This document shows positions 45,029 through 53,551 of a stretch of 64,000 nt of DNA, piece after piece (positions within the stretch are counted from its first letter, which is position 1; every line of letters begins with the position of its first letter). The position numbers were made by a program, and so were the translations under genes. This stretch comes from Roseivivax lentus. GTDB lineage: Bacteria > Pseudomonadota > Alphaproteobacteria > Rhodobacterales > Rhodobacteraceae. The DNA is taken from assembly GCF_900156805.1 (NCBI RefSeq), contig NZ_FTOQ01000015.1:1-64000 (forward strand). Reading direction: 5' to 3'. The notes beneath the pieces are model-generated. The model was not told the DNA's origin, did not search any database, and saw nothing but the letters and a program-made list of their open reading frames with translations.

Positions 45029-45394
45029 TTACGCGGCCAGCGCGCCCTTGGCCTGCTCCACGATCGCGCCGAAGGCTTCGGGCTCGTGCACGGCCAGATC
45101 GGCCAGAACCTTGCGGTCCACCTCGATGCCGGCCAGCGACAGGCCGTTGATGAAGCGCGAATAGCTCAGCGCCTCGTCATGCGCGCGCACGGCGGCGTTG
45201 ATCCGCTGGATCCACAGGGCGCGGAAGTTGCGCTTGCGGTTCTTGCGGTCGCGCGTGGCGTACTGGTTGGCCTTGTCGACCGCCTGCGTGGCGACCTTGA
45301 AGGTGTTCTTGCGGCGGCCGTAATAGCCTTTGGCTGCCTTGGTGATCTTCTTGTGACGGGCGTGGGTAACGGTCCCACCTTTGACTCGCGCCAT
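45029..45394 (-). CDS. rplT: Ribosomal protein bL20
   Basis: 121 residues, full length. The N-terminal basic half ([29 protein letters not shown]) and the helical C-terminal half are standard. Needed early in 50S assembly, and known in E. coli to repress its own operon. It follows rpmI by 35 bases. Confidence 0.97.
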   Translation of the reverse strand: MARVKGGTVTHARHKKITKAAKGYYGRRKNTFKVATQAVDKANQYATRDRKNRKRNFRALWIQRINAAVRAHDEALSYSRFINGLSLAGIEVDRKVLADLAVHEPEAFGAIVEQAKGALAA

Positions 45395-45429
45395 GATCTA
45401 GCTCCTAATTCTGGTGTCTCTGGGTGGGA

Positions 45430-45630
45430 TCAGCGGTCGTAGGGCATGAAGCCCTTGATGATCTTCGCATCGGGCTCCGACAGGGTCGTCGTGCCGCGTG
45501 CGTCCCGGATGAATTTCTTGGTGCGCTTGATCATGCCGTGGCGCTTGCCAGCCTGACCGCCGATGACTTTACCGGTGGCCGTGACCTTGAAGCGCTTCTT
45601 GGCGCTCGACTTCGTCTTCATCTTGGGCAT
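45430..45630 (-). CDS. rpmI: Ribosomal protein bL35
   Basis: 66 residues, the normal length. [20 protein letters not shown] opens the protein and [21 protein letters not shown] ends it. Three in-frame ATGs lie just upstream; the ATG at 45630 is taken because it begins the conserved MPKMKTKS and has GGAG seven bases before it. infC, often upstream, is absent here. Confidence 0.96.
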   Translation of the reverse strand: MPKMKTKSSAKKRFKVTATGKVIGGQAGKRHGMIKRTKKFIRDARGTTTLSEPDAKIIKGFMPYDR

Positions 45631-45710
45631 TTCCATCTCCATCTGCTTGAGCGTCGGAAACGCGCGACTCGGCAATGCCACTTGGCCGGACGCGCGACGT
45701 CAGAGACGCC

Positions 45711-45739
45711 CCTTTAGACAAGGCCCTATGGGATTGCAA
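45711..45739 (-). promoter_or_regulatory. Candidate promoter of rpmI-rplT
   Basis: On the minus strand -35 TTGCAA (45739-45734), spacer 17, -10 TAAAGG (45716-45711). The -10 is poor, so this is tentative. Confidence 0.35.
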
Positions 45740-45788
45740 GCCCTGCCGCGACGCCGCGCCGGGCGCCGGGATCGCCGCCCCGAGTTCC

Positions 45789-46010
45789 CTAACGCAGGGC
45801 CGCGATCACCTCGTAGAAAACCATCGGAATATCTGCGAGCCGGTAGCCGTCTTCGGATCCCTGCCACGCGAAGACGATGGCCCAGCCGGCGCCAAGCGCC
45901 AGCAGACAGGCGACGACCGGACGCCGCCGTTCCGCGAAGGCCGCAAGCGCCGAGGTGACCGCCAGCGCCGAGAGGAAGATCCCCAGCGCCAGCGCGATAT
46001 CGGGTGACAT
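45789..46010 (-). CDS. Small two-helix membrane protein after pyk
   Basis: 73 residues with two membrane helices (about 3-24 and 31-50) and a short polar tail. It starts 27 bases after the pyk stop on the same strand, which suggests co-transcription. I do not recognise the family. The reading frame is hydrophobic and codon-biased. Confidence 0.65.
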   Translation of the reverse strand: MSPDIALALGIFLSALAVTSALAAFAERRRPVVACLLALGAGWAIVFAWQGSEDGYRLADIPMVFYEVIAALR

Positions 46011-46036
46011 GGACAGCGCCCCTTTCGGGGGGCAGC

Positions 46037-47482
46037 CTATTCGGGATCTGTGGCGTAGATCAAACGCTCATCGCAGGGCGCGACGCGCAGGATGTTCGTG
46101 GTGCCCGACGTGTTGAAGGGCACGCCCGCGGTCACCACGATCAGGTCCTTGGTGGTGGCGTATTCCAGGGCGCGGGCGGCCTTCGCGGCGTTCACCACGG
46201 CCATCTTGAACCGGTCGAGCGAGTCGGTCACGACGCATTGCGTGCCCCAGGTCAGCGCCAGCCGCCGGGCCGTCTTGGCCGAGGAGGACAGCGCGAGGAT
46301 CGGCACCCGCGGCCGTTCCCGCGCCACCAGAAGCGCCGTGGTGCCCGACTGGGTGTAGCAGCAGATCGCCTTGACCTGCGCGCTCTCGGCGATCTCGCGC
46401 GCCGCGGCGACGATGCCATCGGCGACCGAACGCTTGTTGGAAGAGCGCGACGCCTCGATGATGTCGGTATAGGTCGGGTCGCTCTCGACCTCCTCGGCCA
46501 CGTTGTTCATCGTCGTGACCGCCTCGATCGGGTAATCGCCCGCGGCCGATTCCGCCGAGAGCATGATCGCGTCGGAGCCCTCGTAGATCGCGGTCGCCAC
46601 GTCCGAGACCTCGGCGCGGGTCGGCATCGGGCTTTCGATCATCGATTCGAGCATCTGCGTGGCCACGATCACCGGCTTGGCCGCCGCGCGGCATTGGCGG
46701 ATCAGGCGCTTCTGGATGGGCGGCACGTTCTGCACCGGCAGTTCCACGCCGAGATCGCCGCGCGCCACCATGATACCGTCCGAGACCGCGAGGATTTCGG
46801 CGAAGGCCTTCACCGCGGCGGGCTTCTCGATCTTCGACAGGATCGCCGCGCGGCCCTTGGTCAGCTCGCGCGCCTCTTCCACGTCGGCGGCGCGCTGCAC
46901 GAAGGACAAGGCCAGCCAGTCGACGCCCAGATCGGCGACGAATTCCAGGTCCTTGCGGTCCTTTTCGGACAGGGCCGCCAGCGGCAGCACCACGTCGGGC
47001 ACGTTCACGCCCTTGCGGTTCGAGATGGTGCCGCCCACGGTCACGGTGCAATCGGCGAAATCCTTGCCGCATTTCTCGACCTTGAGGCGGATTTTGCCGT
47101 CATTGACCAGCAGCGAGGCGCCGGGTTCCAGCACCGCGAAAATCTCCGGATGCGGCAGGTTCACGCGCTTGGCATCCCCCTCGGCGGGATCGAGATCGAG
47201 GCGGAAGGCCTGCCCCTCCTCGAGTTCCTCCTCGCCCTTGGCGAAGGCGCCCACACGCAGCTTCGGGCCCTGCAGGTCCGCGAGGATGCCGATGGTCGAA
47301 TCGAGGTCCTTTTCCACCTGCCGGATGATCTTGTGCCGCTCGGCGATCTCGCTGTGGCTGCCATGGCTCATGTTCAGGCGAAAGACGTCCGCCCCGGCCT
47401 CGTGCAGCGCGCGGATCATCTCGTAGGAGGAGGAGGCCGGGCCGAGGGTGGCCACGATCTTCACGTTTCGCATCCGTCTCAT
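46037..47482 (-). CDS. pyk: Pyruvate kinase
   Basis: 481 residues, normal length. KIVATLGPASSSYEMI starts the barrel; MVARGDLGVELP and the LSAESAAGDYP segment carry the active site; the C-terminal domain includes SGTTALLVARERPR. It makes ATP and pyruvate from phosphoenolpyruvate in the cytoplasm. AGGA lies 7 bases before the ATG at 47482; a second ATG three codons on is possible. Divergent from the DUF1244 gene. Confidence 0.95.
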   Translation of the reverse strand: MRRMRNVKIVATLGPASSSYEMIRALHEAGADVFRLNMSHGSHSEIAERHKIIRQVEKDLDSTIGILADLQGPKLRVGAFAKGEEELEEGQAFRLDLDPAEGDAKRVNLPHPEIFAVLEPGASLLVNDGKIRLKVEKCGKDFADCTVTVGGTISNRKGVNVPDVVLPLAALSEKDRKDLEFVADLGVDWLALSFVQRAADVEEARELTKGRAAILSKIEKPAAVKAFAEILAVSDGIMVARGDLGVELPVQNVPPIQKRLIRQCRAAAKPVIVATQMLESMIESPMPTRAEVSDVATAIYEGSDAIMLSAESAAGDYPIEAVTTMNNVAEEVESDPTYTDIIEASRSSNKRSVADGIVAAAREIAESAQVKAICCYTQSGTTALLVARERPRVPILALSSSAKTARRLALTWGTQCVVTDSLDRFKMAVVNAAKAARALEYATTKDLIVVTAGVPFNTSGTTNILRVAPCDERLIYATDPE

Positions 47483-47692
47483 CGCAAGGTCCTGTTCGTT
47501 GATCGAAGGGGAAAGCGGCCATGTTACCGCTACCAGTCGGTCGGCTTATGGCGCACTTTTCCCGCGGGCTCAACCTGAACCGACCGGGAGGGCGATTGTC
47601 AAAGGGCCATTTGCACAACCGCCCTGTCCGCGGCACCACTTGCATAGGATGCCGAAAGACACGACGTTATCGGGAAAGTTCAGGAGGACATC

Positions 47693-48007
47693 ATGGACGA
47701 CCAGACCCGCATCGAGCTTGAAGCCGCCGCCTTCCGCCGCCTGCGCCAGCACCTGATGGAAGACCGCACCGACGTGCAGAACATCGACATGATGAACCTC
47801 GCGGGGTTCTGCCGGAACTGCCTGTCGCGCTGGTACCAGGAGGCCGCGAACGAAAAGGGCATCGAGATGGGCAAGGACGAGGCGCGCGAGATCTTCTACG
47901 GCATGCCCATGTCCGAGTGGAAGGCGAAGTACCAGACCGAGGCCTCGGGCGAGAAGCAGGCCGCTTTCGAGCAGGCATTCGCGGAAAACGTGGGCTCCAA
48001 GGGCTGA
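47693..48007 (+). CDS. DUF1244-family protein
   Basis: 104 residues. The DUF1244 core LQEH-like VQNIDMMNLAGFCRNCLSRWY and REIFYGMPMSEWKAKYQ is clear. Contains a CRNC Cys pair. Function not known. AGGAGG precedes the ATG. It heads a short plus-strand operon. Confidence 0.9.
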   Translation: MDDQTRIELEAAAFRRLRQHLMEDRTDVQNIDMMNLAGFCRNCLSRWYQEAANEKGIEMGKDEAREIFYGMPMSEWKAKYQTEASGEKQAAFEQAFAENVGSKG

Positions 48008-48014
48008 GGCGCCC

Positions 48015-48647
48015 ATGCGCCCCGAGGAACGCCGGGACAGCTTCGTGCGCGATGCGCTGGCCGCGGGCCAGAGCGCAGAGGGCATTTCCCGGCAATTGAT
48101 CGCAGCGGGCTGGTCCGAAGGCGAAACCCGCGCCGCGCTCGCGCAATGGGCGCCCGGGGACGGCCCCCTGCCGGTGCCGCGCCCGCGGGCGGTGCTCGGC
48201 GCGCGCGATGCGTTCCTCTACGCGGTCATGTTCCTGTCTCTCGCGGCCATCATCGGCTACATGGTGGCGCTCGGCTTCAACCTGATCGACGCCTGGCTGC
48301 CCGATCCCGGCGACCGGCCCTATGCGGGCTTCAACGGGCTGATGCGCTGGTCCATCGCGAACCTGATGATCTTCCTGCCGCTGTTCTTGCTGCTCGACCG
48401 GCGGATGGTGCAGAACCGCGCCTCGGACCCTGCCGGCGGGCGGTCTGCGACGCGGGCCTGGCTCGGCCATGTGCTGCTGTTTCTCGCCGCCGCTACGCTG
48501 ATCTGCGACGCGGTCGCCGTTCTGTATGCCTTCCTGTCGGGCGAGCTGACCCTGCGCTTCATCGCCAAGGCCGTGCTTGTCGCCATCGCGGCGGGGCTCG
48601 TCTTTCTTTATATCCGCGGCGTCATGGCGCCCGAGGCGGCCTCGTGA
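48015..48647 (+). CDS. DUF5671-type membrane protein
   Basis: 210 residues. A short N-terminal helix-rich part (EERRDSFVRDALAAGQSAEGISRQLIAAGW) resembles a ubiquitin-associated or SHOCT-like helix pair, then four predicted membrane helices (about 68-90, 112-130, 148-170, 182-202). The pattern fits DUF5671 proteins of unknown role. Its stop overlaps the start of the next gene (GTGA). Confidence 0.72.
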   Translation: MRPEERRDSFVRDALAAGQSAEGISRQLIAAGWSEGETRAALAQWAPGDGPLPVPRPRAVLGARDAFLYAVMFLSLAAIIGYMVALGFNLIDAWLPDPGDRPYAGFNGLMRWSIANLMIFLPLFLLLDRRMVQNRASDPAGGRSATRAWLGHVLLFLAAATLICDAVAVLYAFLSGELTLRFIAKAVLVAIAAGLVFLYIRGVMAPEAAS

Positions 48648-49048
48648 GGCCCGACCGCATCGCCGTCTGGGGTGTCATCGCGCTGAGCGTGGGCCTTGTC
48701 GGGCTGGCCTTCGTGCAGGTGGGCGGCCCGCAGGCCGGGCGCATGGAGGCGCGGGACGAGGCCCGCTTCGGCGATCTTCTCGCCCTGACCTCGGTCGTCA
48801 CCTGCAAGGCCACGACCGAAGGCAATGTGCTGCCCGACGATCTGAGCCCCAGCACATCGTGTTATTACGACGTCCGCCGCACCGACCCCTATACCGGCGC
48901 GCCCTATCGCTACGAGGTGGTGGACCGCGAGGAATACCGCCTCTGCGCGGAGTTCGAGGATGCCGCGCGCCTGTCGCGCCGCGCGGGCAGTTTCGATCCG
49001 GAAACCGGGTGCCTCTACCAGCAGATCAGCCTGACGCCCGGGGAGTGA
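48644..49048 (+). CDS. Membrane-anchored protein of unknown function
   Basis: About 134 residues with one N-terminal membrane helix (about 5-22) and a soluble part with four Cys (CKATTE, CYYDVRR, CAEFED, CLYQQ). It starts with GTG, four bases before the upstream stop, so it is coupled to the DUF5671-type gene. The Cys pattern suggests disulfides in the periplasm. No family recognised. Confidence 0.65.
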   Translation: MRPDRIAVWGVIALSVGLVGLAFVQVGGPQAGRMEARDEARFGDLLALTSVVTCKATTEGNVLPDDLSPSTSCYYDVRRTDPYTGAPYRYEVVDREEYRLCAEFEDAARLSRRAGSFDPETGCLYQQISLTPGE

Positions 49049-49088
49049 CGCGCGGCCCTCGGCCCGCGCCTCCCACCCGCGCCCGATC

Positions 49089-49952
49089 TCAGATCGCGGC
49101 CTTGCGGCTTTCCTCGAGGTAAATCTCGCGCAGCCGTGCCGCGCGCGCGCCCGGCGTGCCGTCCCCCAGCGCTACGCCGTCGATCTCGACCACCGGCATG
49201 ACGAAGGCCGAGGCCGAGGTGATGAAGGCCTCGTCGGCTTCCTTCGCCTCGTCGATGGAGTAATTCCGCTCCTCCACCTTCATCTGCGCCTCGGCGGCGA
49301 AACGCAGCACCGCCGCGCGGGTGATGCCGTGCAGGATGTCGTTCGACAACGCGCGGGTGATGATGGTGTTGCCCTTGATGATATAGGCGTTGTTCGAAGT
49401 GCCTTCCGTGACGAACCCGTCCTCGACCATCCAGGCATCGTCCGCGCCCGCCTTCTTGGCCATCATCTTGCCCATGGACGGGTAAAGCAGCTGCGTCGTC
49501 TTGATATCGCGCCGGCCCCAGCGCTGATCCTCGATCGAGATGATCTTCATGCCCTTCTTGGCCGCCGGGCTGTCGGCGAGGCCGGGCTTGTTCTGGGTGA
49601 AGAGCACGATGGTCGGCTCGGTCGTCTCGGGGTCGGGAAAGACGAAATCCCGGTCGCCGGGCGCGCCGCGGGTGATCTGCAGGTAGACGAGCCCCTCCTC
49701 GATGCCGTTCTGGCGCACCAGTTCGCGGTGGATCTCCAAAAGCTCATCCGTGGTCACGGGGCTGCGCATGTCGAGCTCGGAGAGCGAGCGTTCCAGCCGC
49801 TTGGCGTGGCCCGCGAAGTCGATGAGCTTGCCGTCGAGCACGCTCGTCACCTCGTAGACCCCGTCGGCCATCAGGAAGGCACGGTCGAAGATCGAGATCT
49901 TCGCCTCGTGCTCGGGCAGATACTCGCCGTTCACATAGACGGTGCGGGTCAT
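49089..49952 (-). CDS. dat: D-amino acid transaminase (class IV)
   Basis: 287 residues. Fold-type IV PLP enzyme: the PLP-binding Lys is K151 in DIKTTQLLYPS, and VTEGTSNN carries Glu183 that holds the cofactor N. The EYLPEHEAKISIFDRAF opening and the ISITSASAF-type region are those of Dat/D-Ala transaminases rather than IlvE. It moves the amino group from D-amino acids to 2-oxoglutarate, giving D-glutamate. Third after dgcN and dgcA on the same strand, 196 bases beyond dgcA, which is a sensible order for D-amino-acid catabolism. Confidence 0.88.
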   Translation of the reverse strand: MTRTVYVNGEYLPEHEAKISIFDRAFLMADGVYEVTSVLDGKLIDFAGHAKRLERSLSELDMRSPVTTDELLEIHRELVRQNGIEEGLVYLQITRGAPGDRDFVFPDPETTEPTIVLFTQNKPGLADSPAAKKGMKIISIEDQRWGRRDIKTTQLLYPSMGKMMAKKAGADDAWMVEDGFVTEGTSNNAYIIKGNTIITRALSNDILHGITRAAVLRFAAEAQMKVEERNYSIDEAKEADEAFITSASAFVMPVVEIDGVALGDGTPGARAARLREIYLEESRKAAI

Positions 49953-50148
49953 GGGGCATGTCTCCTGAATGTCGTGCAGGTGGTTTTCATGGCTTCGGCC
50001 GCTCCGTCAAGAGAGGGCGCTGCGATATTCTGTCCGCCGATCCGGCGCGACCGGCACTGCTAAACAGGGCAGCTTGCGGACGCCGCGCCGGGGCACGCGG
50101 CCCGCGCTTGCGCGTAACTCGCCGGGGCCGAGGCCACGGCGCTCCGCT

Positions 50149-51114
50149 CTAGCCCCAGAGCCCCGGCTCCGGCGGATGCACGCCATGCTCGTCGAAAAGA
50201 AGCGGCAAGTCGCGGTCCTCGGCCAGAAGCAGCGGGCCGTCGAGATCGGTCACCAGCGCCCCCTGCGCCACCAGCACCGCGGGCGCCATGGCGAGCGAGG
50301 AGCCGACCATGCAGCCGGTCATGATGTCGTAGCCCTCGGCCAGCGCCGCATCGCGCAGGGCCAGCGCCTCGGTAAGCCCGCCGGTCTTGTCGAGCTTGAT
50401 ATTGGCGATGTCGTACTTGCCATTGAGCGCAGGCAGCGAGGCCCGGTCGTGGCAGCTTTCGTCGGCGCAAAGCGGCACGGGCCGGTCGATGCCCCGCAGC
50501 GCGTCGTCCTCGCCCGCGGGCAGGGGCTGCTCGACAAGGCTCACGCCCAGCTTGACGAGATGCGGCGCGAGATCGGCATAGACCTCCGCCGACCAGCCCT
50601 CGTTGGCGTCGATGATGATCCGCGCCTCGGGCGCGCCGCGCCGCACCGCCTCGAGACGGGGCATGTCGTCGGGCGTGCCGAGCTTGATCTTCAGAAGCGG
50701 GCGATGAGCGTGTTTGCGCGCCGCCGCTTCCATCTTCTCGCGCGCATCGAGCGACAGGGTGAAGGCGGTGATCTCGGGCTTCGGCGCGGAGAGGCCCGCG
50801 AGTTCCCAGACCCGGCAGCCCGCCTGCTTGGCCTCGAGATCCCAAAGCGCGCAATCCACGGCGTTGCGCGCCGCGCCGGCCGGCAGTGCCTCCTGCAGCG
50901 CCGCGCGGTCGATATCCGCGGGCAGGCTCTCGATCTGGGCGGTCACGCTGTCGAGCGTCTCGTCGTAGCGCGCATAGGGCACGCATTCGCCCCAGCCGGT
51001 GACGCCGTCGCGGGTGATCCGCACGGTCAGGACCTGCGCCTCGGTGCGCGAGCCGCGGCTGATGGTGAAGGCTTCGGCGAGCCGGAAGACGTCGCGCGTC
51101 ACGGTGATGGTCAT
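50149..51114 (-). CDS. dgcA: N-acetyl-D-glutamate racemase (enolase superfamily)
   Basis: 321 residues. Enolase-superfamily motifs: RPLLKIKLG (Lys base), IIDANEGWS, SLVEQPLPAGED and LCADESC (metal Asp, Glu, Asp), and IANIKLDKTGG (second Lys). Such proteins are often called dipeptide epimerases, but next to a DUF1611 protein the closest match is DgcA, which racemises N-acetyl-D-Glu to the L form. Start 51114 is preceded by GGAGG; a longer upstream frame is not coding. Follows dgcN on the same strand by 52 bases, with an intergenic 20-mer. Confidence 0.83.
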   Translation of the reverse strand: MTITVTRDVFRLAEAFTISRGSRTEAQVLTVRITRDGVTGWGECVPYARYDETLDSVTAQIESLPADIDRAALQEALPAGAARNAVDCALWDLEAKQAGCRVWELAGLSAPKPEITAFTLSLDAREKMEAAARKHAHRPLLKIKLGTPDDMPRLEAVRRGAPEARIIIDANEGWSAEVYADLAPHLVKLGVSLVEQPLPAGEDDALRGIDRPVPLCADESCHDRASLPALNGKYDIANIKLDKTGGLTEALALRDAALAEGYDIMTGCMVGSSLAMAPAVLVAQGALVTDLDGPLLLAEDRDLPLLFDEHGVHPPEPGLWG

Positions 51115-51129
51115 CCCTGCACCTCCTGT

Positions 51130-51149
51130 CTTGCCTCTTTGAAAATACG
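51130..51149 (-). repeat. Dispersed 20-mer, short form
   Basis: Reverse complement reads CGTATTTTCAAAGAGGCAAG, two differences from the main 20-mer. It lies between dgcN and dgcA. Confidence 0.7.
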
Positions 51150-51166
51150 CGGCTTTGCCGCCGGGC

Positions 51167-52168
51167 TCAGAGCGCCGCCAGCGCATCCACGAGCTTGCCC
51201 GCGCCGTGGCGGTAGGGGTCGACCGCCGGCAGGCCCAGCCGCTCTTCCAGCTCGGCGAGATAGCTGTTCGCCTCATCGTCCGACAGCGCCTTGGTATTCA
51301 CCGAGATCCCAACCACTTGGCAGCCGGGGTTTGGGATGCGCGCCAGCGCCAGCGCCAGGTCGCGCAGCTCCTCGAGGCTCGGCAGGCTGTAATCCGGCAG
51401 ACCGCGCATATGCGTGCGCGTCGGCTCGTGGCAGAGGATCAGCGCGTCGGGCTGGCCGCCATGGATAAGCGCCATGGTCACCCCGGAATAGGAGACGTGA
51501 TAGAGGCTGCCCTGCCCCTCGATCACGTCCCAATGATCGGGATCGTTGTCGGGCGTCAGCCATTCCACCGCACCGGCCATGAAATCCGCGATCACCGCAT
51601 CGAGCGGCACGCCCTCGCCGGTGATCAGGATGCCGGTCTGCCCGGTGGCCCGGAACGAGGATTTCATCCCCCGCTGCTTCATCTCCGCATCGAGGGCCAG
51701 CGCGGTGTACATCTTGCCGATGGAGCAATCGGTGCCCACCGCCAGAACCCGCTTGCCGGTTCGCTTCTTGCCGTCGGCGATGGGATATTCCACCTCGGGG
51801 ATGCGCACGTCGTGCAGCGCCCGCCCGGTCTCCTGGGCCTTCGCCGCGAGGTCCTTTTCATGGCGCAGCAGGTTGTGCAAGCCGCTGGCGATGTCGTAGC
51901 CCTGATCGAGTGCCGCGAGCAGGACCTCCTTCCACTTCGCGGAGATCTTGCCGCCCCGGTTCGCCACGCCGATCACCAGCGTCTTTGCCCCGGCCGCGCG
52001 GCCCTCCTCGAGCGTCATGTCGGTGAGCCCCATATCCGCGTTGCAACCCTCGAGGCGCAGCTGGCCCACGCAATTGTCGGGCCGCCAGTCCTTGATCCCC
52101 TGGGCCACCTTGGCCGCGAGCGGGTCGGGCGCGTCGCCCAGGAACAGAAGATAGGGTGTCTCGATCAT
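51167..52168 (-). CDS. dgcN: D-glutamate N-acetyltransferase (DUF1611 family)
   Basis: 333 residues. The P-loop is VLAVGTDCSIGKMYTALAL, with the later EGQGSLYHVSYSGVTMAL, the DUF1611 pattern. DgcN, a member of that family, N-acetylates D-glutamate with acetyl-CoA; the product is racemised by DgcA and then deacetylated to L-glutamate. First gene of the minus-strand dgcN-dgcA-dat set; divergent from mcl1. The assignment rests on the gene pair. Confidence 0.85.
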   Translation of the reverse strand: MIETPYLLFLGDAPDPLAAKVAQGIKDWRPDNCVGQLRLEGCNADMGLTDMTLEEGRAAGAKTLVIGVANRGGKISAKWKEVLLAALDQGYDIASGLHNLLRHEKDLAAKAQETGRALHDVRIPEVEYPIADGKKRTGKRVLAVGTDCSIGKMYTALALDAEMKQRGMKSSFRATGQTGILITGEGVPLDAVIADFMAGAVEWLTPDNDPDHWDVIEGQGSLYHVSYSGVTMALIHGGQPDALILCHEPTRTHMRGLPDYSLPSLEELRDLALALARIPNPGCQVVGISVNTKALSDDEANSYLAELEERLGLPAVDPYRHGAGKLVDALAAL

Positions 52169-52311
52169 GGCATCCTCCAGCGGTTTCGGCGCAAACTAGC
52201 AGTCTGCAGCGGAATGTCCTGCGCAATCGCGCCGCCGATGCGCCGGATTGCGCAAGATAAGGGCAGCAAGACCGGCCCTTGTCGAAGAATTCACCACAGG
52301 GCGGCGAAAAT

Positions 52312-52358
52312 GCTGCATGTGCAAAATGAACTTGCGTGCAGCGCAGCAATTTTATACC
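52312..52358 (+). promoter_or_regulatory. Imperfect dyad before mcl1
   Basis: GCTGCATGTGCAA (52312-52324) and TTGCGTGCAGC (52332-52342) form an inverted repeat upstream of a possible -10 TATACC (52353-52358). It overlaps where the -35 would be, so a regulator may bind here. Confidence 0.35.
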
Positions 52359-52408
52359 GGTTGGCGCATCCGAATTGAAACTTCCTTAGCCTAACGGAGG
52401 CTCGCCTC

Positions 52409-53365
52409 ATGTCCTTCCGCATCCAGCCCGCGCCGCCCGCCCGGCTCAATCGCTGCCAGCTCTTCGGCCCCGGCTCGCGCCCCGCCATCTTCGAGAAGAT
52501 GGCCGCCTCGGCGGCGGACGTGATCAATCTCGATCTCGAGGATTCGGTGTCGCCGGACGACAAGCCCGCCGCGCGCGCCAACATCATCGAGGCGATCGGC
52601 GATGTGGATTGGGGCGACAAGACCCTGTCGGTGCGCATCAACAGCCTCGATACGCCGTTCTGGTATCGCGACGTGGTCGACTTGCTGGAACAGGCCTCCG
52701 AGCGGCTCGACCAGATCATGATCCCGAAGGTCGGCAATGCCGCCGACCTCTACGCGGTGGATGCGCTCGTCACCGCCATCGAGGCCGCGAAGGGCCGCAA
52801 GAAGAAGATCGCCTTCGAGGTCATCATCGAAAGCGCCGCCGGCATCTGCCACGTTGAGGAGATCGCCGCCGCCACGCCACGCCTGCAGGCGATGAGCCTC
52901 GGGGCGGCGGATTTCGCGGCCTCCATGGGCATGGCCACCACCGGCATCGGCGGCACGCAGAAATGGTATTACATGCACCATGAGGGCGTGAATTACTGGT
53001 CCGACCCGTGGCACTGGGCGCAGGCCGCCATCGTCGCCGCCTGCCGCACCCATGGCGTGCTGCCGGTCGACGGCCCGTTCGGGGATTTCTCCGACGACGA
53101 GGGCTTCCGCACCCAGGCGCGCCGGTCGGCGACGCTCGGCATGGTGGGCAAATGGGCGATCCATCCCAAGCAGGTGGCGCTGGCCAACGAGGTCTTCACG
53201 CCTTCGGAGGACGCCGTCGGCGAGGCGCGCGAGATCCTGTCGGCCATGGAAGAGGCCACCGCCCGGGGCGAAGGCGCCACGGTCTACAAGGGCCGGCTCG
53301 TGGACATCGCCTCGATCAAGCAGGCCGAGGTGATCGTGCGCCAGGCGGAGATGATCGGGCTCTGA
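52409..53365 (+). CDS. mcl1: L-malyl-CoA/beta-methylmalyl-CoA lyase
   Basis: 318 residues. CitE-like TIM barrel, almost the same by recall as Rhodobacter sphaeroides Mcl1 over its whole length, for example RCQLFGPGSRPAIFEKMA, INLDLEDSVSPDDK, AMSLGAADFAASMGM and GMVGKWAIHPKQVALANEVF. It cleaves malyl-CoA to glyoxylate and acetyl-CoA and methylmalyl-CoA to propionyl-CoA and glyoxylate, in the ethylmalonyl-CoA pathway. Divergent from dgcN; a dyad lies upstream. Confidence 0.96.
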   Translation: MSFRIQPAPPARLNRCQLFGPGSRPAIFEKMAASAADVINLDLEDSVSPDDKPAARANIIEAIGDVDWGDKTLSVRINSLDTPFWYRDVVDLLEQASERLDQIMIPKVGNAADLYAVDALVTAIEAAKGRKKKIAFEVIIESAAGICHVEEIAAATPRLQAMSLGAADFAASMGMATTGIGGTQKWYYMHHEGVNYWSDPWHWAQAAIVAACRTHGVLPVDGPFGDFSDDEGFRTQARRSATLGMVGKWAIHPKQVALANEVFTPSEDAVGEAREILSAMEEATARGEGATVYKGRLVDIASIKQAEVIVRQAEMIGL

Positions 53366-53421
53366 TCCTGCCCCCCGCTTCTTGAAGATCGGGTCCGGCG
53401 CCCCTGGCACCGGGCCCGTCG

Positions 53422-53508
53422 GGGGCGCTGCCCCGCCGCCTTTGTCGCTTTGACCAATGGCACACCACTGACGGCCCCCCAAGGTATTTCAATTCCGGTC
53501 ATGACAGG
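53422..53508 (+). repeat. Dispersed intergenic element, type B copy 3
   Basis: The palindrome GGGGCGCTGCCCC (53422-53434) is followed, after a short insert, by CCCCCCAAGGTATTTC and AATTCCGGTCATGACAGG (53475-53508). The tail agrees with the other type B copies. Confidence 0.6.
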
Positions 53509-53551
53509 CTGTCGCGCCCGGGGCGTCACGGCGGGACGCCGTGGGATGGCG

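Noticed and set aside
49089-49952. Branched-chain amino acid transaminase (IlvE)
   Set aside because: The N-terminal and cofactor motifs fit D-amino acid transaminases better, and so do the neighbours.
50149-51114. L-Ala-D/L-Glu dipeptide epimerase as the final name
   Set aside because: The same superfamily, but the partner DUF1611 gene points to the DgcN-DgcA route.
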